Below, piece by piece: positions 5,989 to 7,697 of a stretch of DNA of 7,697 nucleotides. Source of the DNA: Ravibacter sp964559125 (lineage in GTDB: Bacteria > Bacteroidota > Bacteroidia > Cytophagales > Spirosomataceae). Numbering within the stretch: position 1 is the first letter of the stretch; each line of letters starts with the position of its first letter. Location: contig CAZLGW010000086.1 of the NCBI GenBank assembly GCA_964559125.1, forward strand, positions 1 to 7,697, read 5' to 3'. A program made the translations under genes and the position numbers. Under the pieces are notes generated by a model. The model ran no database searches. It saw only the letters and a list, made by a program, of their open reading frames with translations, and had not been told where the DNA came from.

Positions 5989-7203
5989 TTACCTATCCCG
6001 ATAGTTATCGGGACCCATCTCAATCGTAACCAATATATTTTCCAGCCGGTTTCCCTGCGCCGCATCTATTTTAAACGAATAAGGCGGCAGCCCGATCACC
6101 TCCCCCACTTCAGGGATATCTTCATACAGCGCAATGACCAGGCCGCCCAGTGTATCATAATCTCCTTCAGGCAGATTCCAGTTATACTTCTCGTTCAGGT
6201 AATCTATTTCATGCCGGGCGCTTAGCAGGTAGTTATGGTTATCGATCTTCCTTTCCACCCAGTCTTCGGTAAAATCGTATTCATCCTGGATCTCCCCGAA
6301 GATCTGCTCGATGATATCTTCTATGCTGACCAGCCCGGCGGTACCGCCGAACTCGTCCACCACCACTGCAAGATTCTTACGTTCTTCCAGGAAACGCATC
6401 ATCAGATCGCTCGCCGGCATCGCTTCGGGAACTGTAAGCAGGGGCGAGACAATGGAGGCTATATCCTTAGGCTTCTTAAACATCGACAACATGTGGCAGT
6501 AACCTATCACATTGTCTACAGACCCTCTATATACCACGATTTTCGAGTGTCCGCTGTTGACAAATGTTTCCCTTAGCACTTCGACGGGCGTATCCACATC
6601 TATCCCCGAGATTTCAGTACGGGGAATCATACAGTCCTTCAGCTTTACATCCTTAAATTCGAGGGCATTTTTGATCATCTGCTCGTCCACACCGCTGTCG
6701 TCGTCGGCCTCGTTCGCCTCTGCATAATTCTCTTCCCTGGATGCATATACAGCCCTCGACTCCGAACTATCTGCTGCGATAAAAGGTTCTGCAAGCCAGT
6801 GGATCGGGGTGATCAGCCATTCCCCGAATCTCACCGGGAAACTCTTCAGATCGACTATAGCCGGAAATGTGCTTCCCAGTTTCGCCCAGACAGACATACT
6901 CAACAGCCAGCAAAGCGACGCACATACAAACAGGCCGGCAAGCCAGGCTGCCGGATGTACGTTTTCAACCCCTCCCCGCCATACCCAGGCGAAAGCTACC
7001 AGGAAAAAGCTCCCCAGCCCTACCATCAGGAATCGCATCATCCGTACTTTCCGCCTCCAACCAAGCACAAAAGCGATCTGGTTCTGCTCATCGACCCTGA
7101 GGTTCACCCAATCGAAAGAAAAATCCAGGGAGATCGCCCTCACTGCTCCATAATAGCCGGATGCCATAAAAAAAAGCAGACTCAATACACCGTATAAGAT
7201 CAT
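5989..7203 (-). CDS. CBS-pair/CorC-domain membrane protein with degenerate CNNM (DUF21) domain
   Basis: A 404-residue inner-membrane protein of the HlyC/CorC/CNNM family, whose members are linked to magnesium or other divalent cation transport; in Bacteroidota a relative is GldE. The N-terminal 145 residues hold about three hydrophobic segments (1-24, 57-75, 84-105), matching a CNNM/DUF21 layout. The small-residue/Glu core typical of this domain (SGAE/SGSE-like) is not recognisable; the equivalent stretch reads ASGYYGAVRAISL. An acidic linker (about 155-175) is followed by KDCMIPRTEISGID, a paired CBS module (about 190-310) containing DEFGGTAGLVSIEDIIEQI at 283-301, then the CorC_HlyC C-terminal domain (about 322-395) with DYDTLGGLV. 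The cytoplasmic half looks intact. The ATG at 7203 overlaps the preceding stop as ATGA, which supports this start. The last codons (PDNYRD) are encoded by a perfect palindrome. I did not assign gldE because the N-terminal motif differs. Confidence 0.85.
   Translation of the reverse strand: MILYGVLSLLFFMASGYYGAVRAISLDFSFDWVNLRVDEQNQIAFVLGWRRKVRMMRFLMVGLGSFFLVAFAWVWRGGVENVHPAAWLAGLFVCASLCWLLSMSVWAKLGSTFPAIVDLKSFPVRFGEWLITPIHWLAEPFIAADSSESRAVYASREENYAEANEADDDSGVDEQMIKNALEFKDVKLKDCMIPRTEISGIDVDTPVEVLRETFVNSGHSKIVVYRGSVDNVIGYCHMLSMFKKPKDIASIVSPLLTVPEAMPASDLMMRFLEERKNLAVVVDEFGGTAGLVSIEDIIEQIFGEIQDEYDFTEDWVERKIDNHNYLLSARHEIDYLNEKYNWNLPEGDYDTLGGLVIALYEDIPEVGEVIGLPPYSFKIDAAQGNRLENILVTIEMGPDNYRDR
5996..6013. 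repeat. Perfect palindrome with 8-bp arms at the 3' end of the CBS gene
   Basis: TCCCGATA at 5996-6003 and TATCGGGA at 6006-6013 are exact reverse complements around a two-base centre. The element covers the last codons of the CBS-domain gene, encoding PDNYRD just before the final Arg and stop. It would form a stable stem in the mRNA. It resembles short TCCCGATA/TATCGGGA palindromes that I associate with dispersed intergenic elements in Bacteroidota genomes, though that link rests on memory. No T-run follows on either strand, so a classical terminator is unlikely. Confidence 0.7.
7200..7203 (-). other. ATGA stop-start overlap between small membrane protein and CBS protein
   Basis: On the minus strand the four bases ATGA contain the start codon of the CBS-domain gene (ATG) and the stop codon of the upstream small gene (TGA). 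Such overlaps usually mean that ribosomes finishing the first frame restart on the second. This supports both start/stop choices and a shared expression unit. Confidence 0.9.
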
Positions 7204-7487
7204 TTATTTTTCTTTTTTGAAGCAGTTTTCGAAACCTTCTTTTTCACTCCTCCGTCCCTATCGGCGGAAGTCTGCGATTTCCCGTCGGAGGCTTTAAGAT
7301 TGATCAGCTGATACCAGAAAAGGCAAATCAGTAAAAGCAACAACAGCCAGTAGCTGTCGGCAAGAGACGTACGACGAAATTCCAGGAACCAGATGATCAG
7401 GAACCCCAGCGATAAAAAAAGAAGAACTGTTTTTAACCCTCCAGAAAGCATTTTATAATACCTGAGACAATCCCGTTCATAACTCAT
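7200..7487 (-). CDS. Small two-helix membrane protein with lysine-rich tail, unrecognised
   Basis: I do not recognise a family for this 95-residue protein. It has two clear hydrophobic segments, about 17-35 (LLFLSLGFLIIWFLEF at its core) and 46-63 (YWLLLLLLICLFWYQLI), joined by a short polar loop containing RRTSLADS. A polar tail from residue 65 ends in a strongly basic stretch: eight of the last sixteen residues are lysine. The positive-inside rule places both ends in the cytoplasm, giving a helical hairpin. The ATG at 7487 is the first in frame; a second at 7451 (Met13) would keep both helices. It is the first gene of the minus-strand group and is coupled by ATGA overlap to the CBS-domain protein, so a role as partner or accessory subunit of that protein is a reasonable guess. 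The overlap and sensible membrane topology make it likely to be a real gene rather than a chance frame. Confidence 0.75.
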   Translation of the reverse strand: MSYERDCLRYYKMLSGGLKTVLLFLSLGFLIIWFLEFRRTSLADSYWLLLLLLICLFWYQLINLKASDGKSQTSADRDGGVKKKVSKTASKKKNK

Positions 7488-7608
7488 GTAAATTTAAGCA
7501 CGTTGTCCGAATTAACTGCCAAATTAACTAACTTGCGCAGTTAAAAAACTAAATTAGCTCTCTGCCAGGAGAGCGTTCAACCATCTGTTCTCACAAACCG
7601 ACAAAACT
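7488..7608. promoter_or_regulatory. Divergent intergenic region with inverted repeat and hairpin
   Basis: This 121-bp stretch separates the minus-strand group from the plus-strand aldolase and must hold promoters for both. An inverted repeat TTAACTGC (7512-7519) / GCAGTTAA (7537-7544) has a 17-bp spacer. AATTAACT occurs twice in direct orientation at 7510-7517 and 7522-7529. A hairpin GCTCTC-TGCCAG-GAGAGC lies at 7557-7574 in the likely aldolase leader. No exact TAnnTTTG is present on either strand; seven-of-eight matches occur, for example TAAATTAG at 7550-7557 (plus) and TAAATTTA at 7490-7497 (self-complementary). The region is AT-rich around the repeats, as expected of a promoter or operator. 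Confidence 0.5.
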
Positions 7609-7697
7609 ATGAGCGATAGTAAAGCACGCTTTGAGCCCGGCGTTGTCACCGGGAATGCAGTCAGTGACATTTTTCGTCATGCCAATGAAAACAACTA
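7609..7697 (+). CDS. fbaA: Class II fructose-bisphosphate aldolase, N-terminal fragment
   Basis: The ATG at 7609 opens a frame of 29 complete codons that runs off the right edge. It contains FEPGVVTGNAVSDIFRHANE followed by NN, which lines up residue by residue with the start of E. coli FbaA (KPGVITGDDVQKVFQVAKENN). Class II aldolases are cytoplasmic, zinc-dependent enzymes that reversibly cleave fructose 1,6-bisphosphate into dihydroxyacetone phosphate and glyceraldehyde 3-phosphate in glycolysis and gluconeogenesis. The catalytic and metal-binding residues lie beyond the window, so completeness cannot be judged. No Shine-Dalgarno sequence precedes the ATG; the upstream bases are A-rich (ACAAAACT). 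A small hairpin sits about 35 bp upstream. The gene is divergent from the rest of the window. Confidence 0.85.
   Translation, partial: MSDSKARFEPGVVTGNAVSDIFRHANENN

Noticed and set aside
5865..6065. A 66-codon minus-strand frame just upstream of secA, considered as a SecM-like secretion-monitor leader.
   Set aside because: It begins inside the CBS gene in another frame, has no signal peptide or membrane segment, and shows no arrest-like motif. Its second half simply reads through the inverted repeat and promoter candidate.
5989..7203. Naming the CBS/CorC protein GldE.
   Set aside because: The cytoplasmic half fits, but the N-terminal SGxE-type motif expected of GldE is missing and no other gliding gene is in view.

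Overview
The window looks like an ordinary chromosomal housekeeping segment from a member of the Bacteroidota. Its composition is near 50 % GC by eye. Four things point to this phylum. SecA is about 1,115 residues long with the large insertions usual in Bacteroidota, against about 900 in Escherichia coli. The phosphatidylserine decarboxylase is of the short type. Start codons lack recognisable Shine-Dalgarno sequences and are preceded by A-rich stretches. An exact match to the Bacteroidota -7 promoter consensus (TAnnTTTG) lies upstream of secA. I cannot name the genus; Chitinophagia, Sphingobacteriia or Cytophagia would all fit.

Six genes run on the minus strand, from right to left. They are a small two-helix membrane protein with a lysine-rich tail (7487-7200), a CBS/CorC-domain membrane protein (7203-5989) joined to it by an ATGA overlap, secA (5805-2458), psd (2414-1752), a secreted SGNH/GDSL-type esterase (1735-626) and a low-molecular-weight protein tyrosine phosphatase (560-105). 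At the right edge the first 29 codons of a class II fructose-bisphosphate aldolase run the other way (7609 onward). The 121 bp between 7487 and 7609 is therefore a divergent promoter region. It holds an inverted repeat and a small hairpin.

The gap between the CBS protein and secA (5806-5988) is the other non-coding stretch of interest. It contains the candidate secA promoter, a perfect 10-bp inverted repeat, and next to it a perfect 8-bp-arm palindrome that forms the last codons of the CBS gene. The 65-bp gap between the esterase and the phosphatase holds a short tandem heptamer repeat. Positions 1-104 contain no gene that I can support and only a weak hairpin.

Functionally, secA, psd, the exported esterase and the CBS membrane protein all concern the cell envelope: protein export, phosphatidylethanolamine synthesis, an extracytoplasmic hydrolase and a possible ion-transport regulator. 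The spacing of secA, psd and the esterase (43 and 16 bp) suggests one transcript. I see no defence system, mobile element, CRISPR array or biosynthetic cluster. The unusual points are modest: a degenerate transmembrane domain in the CBS protein, a SecA tail without the zinc motif, the unrecognised coupled small protein, and the repeat and palindrome elements.
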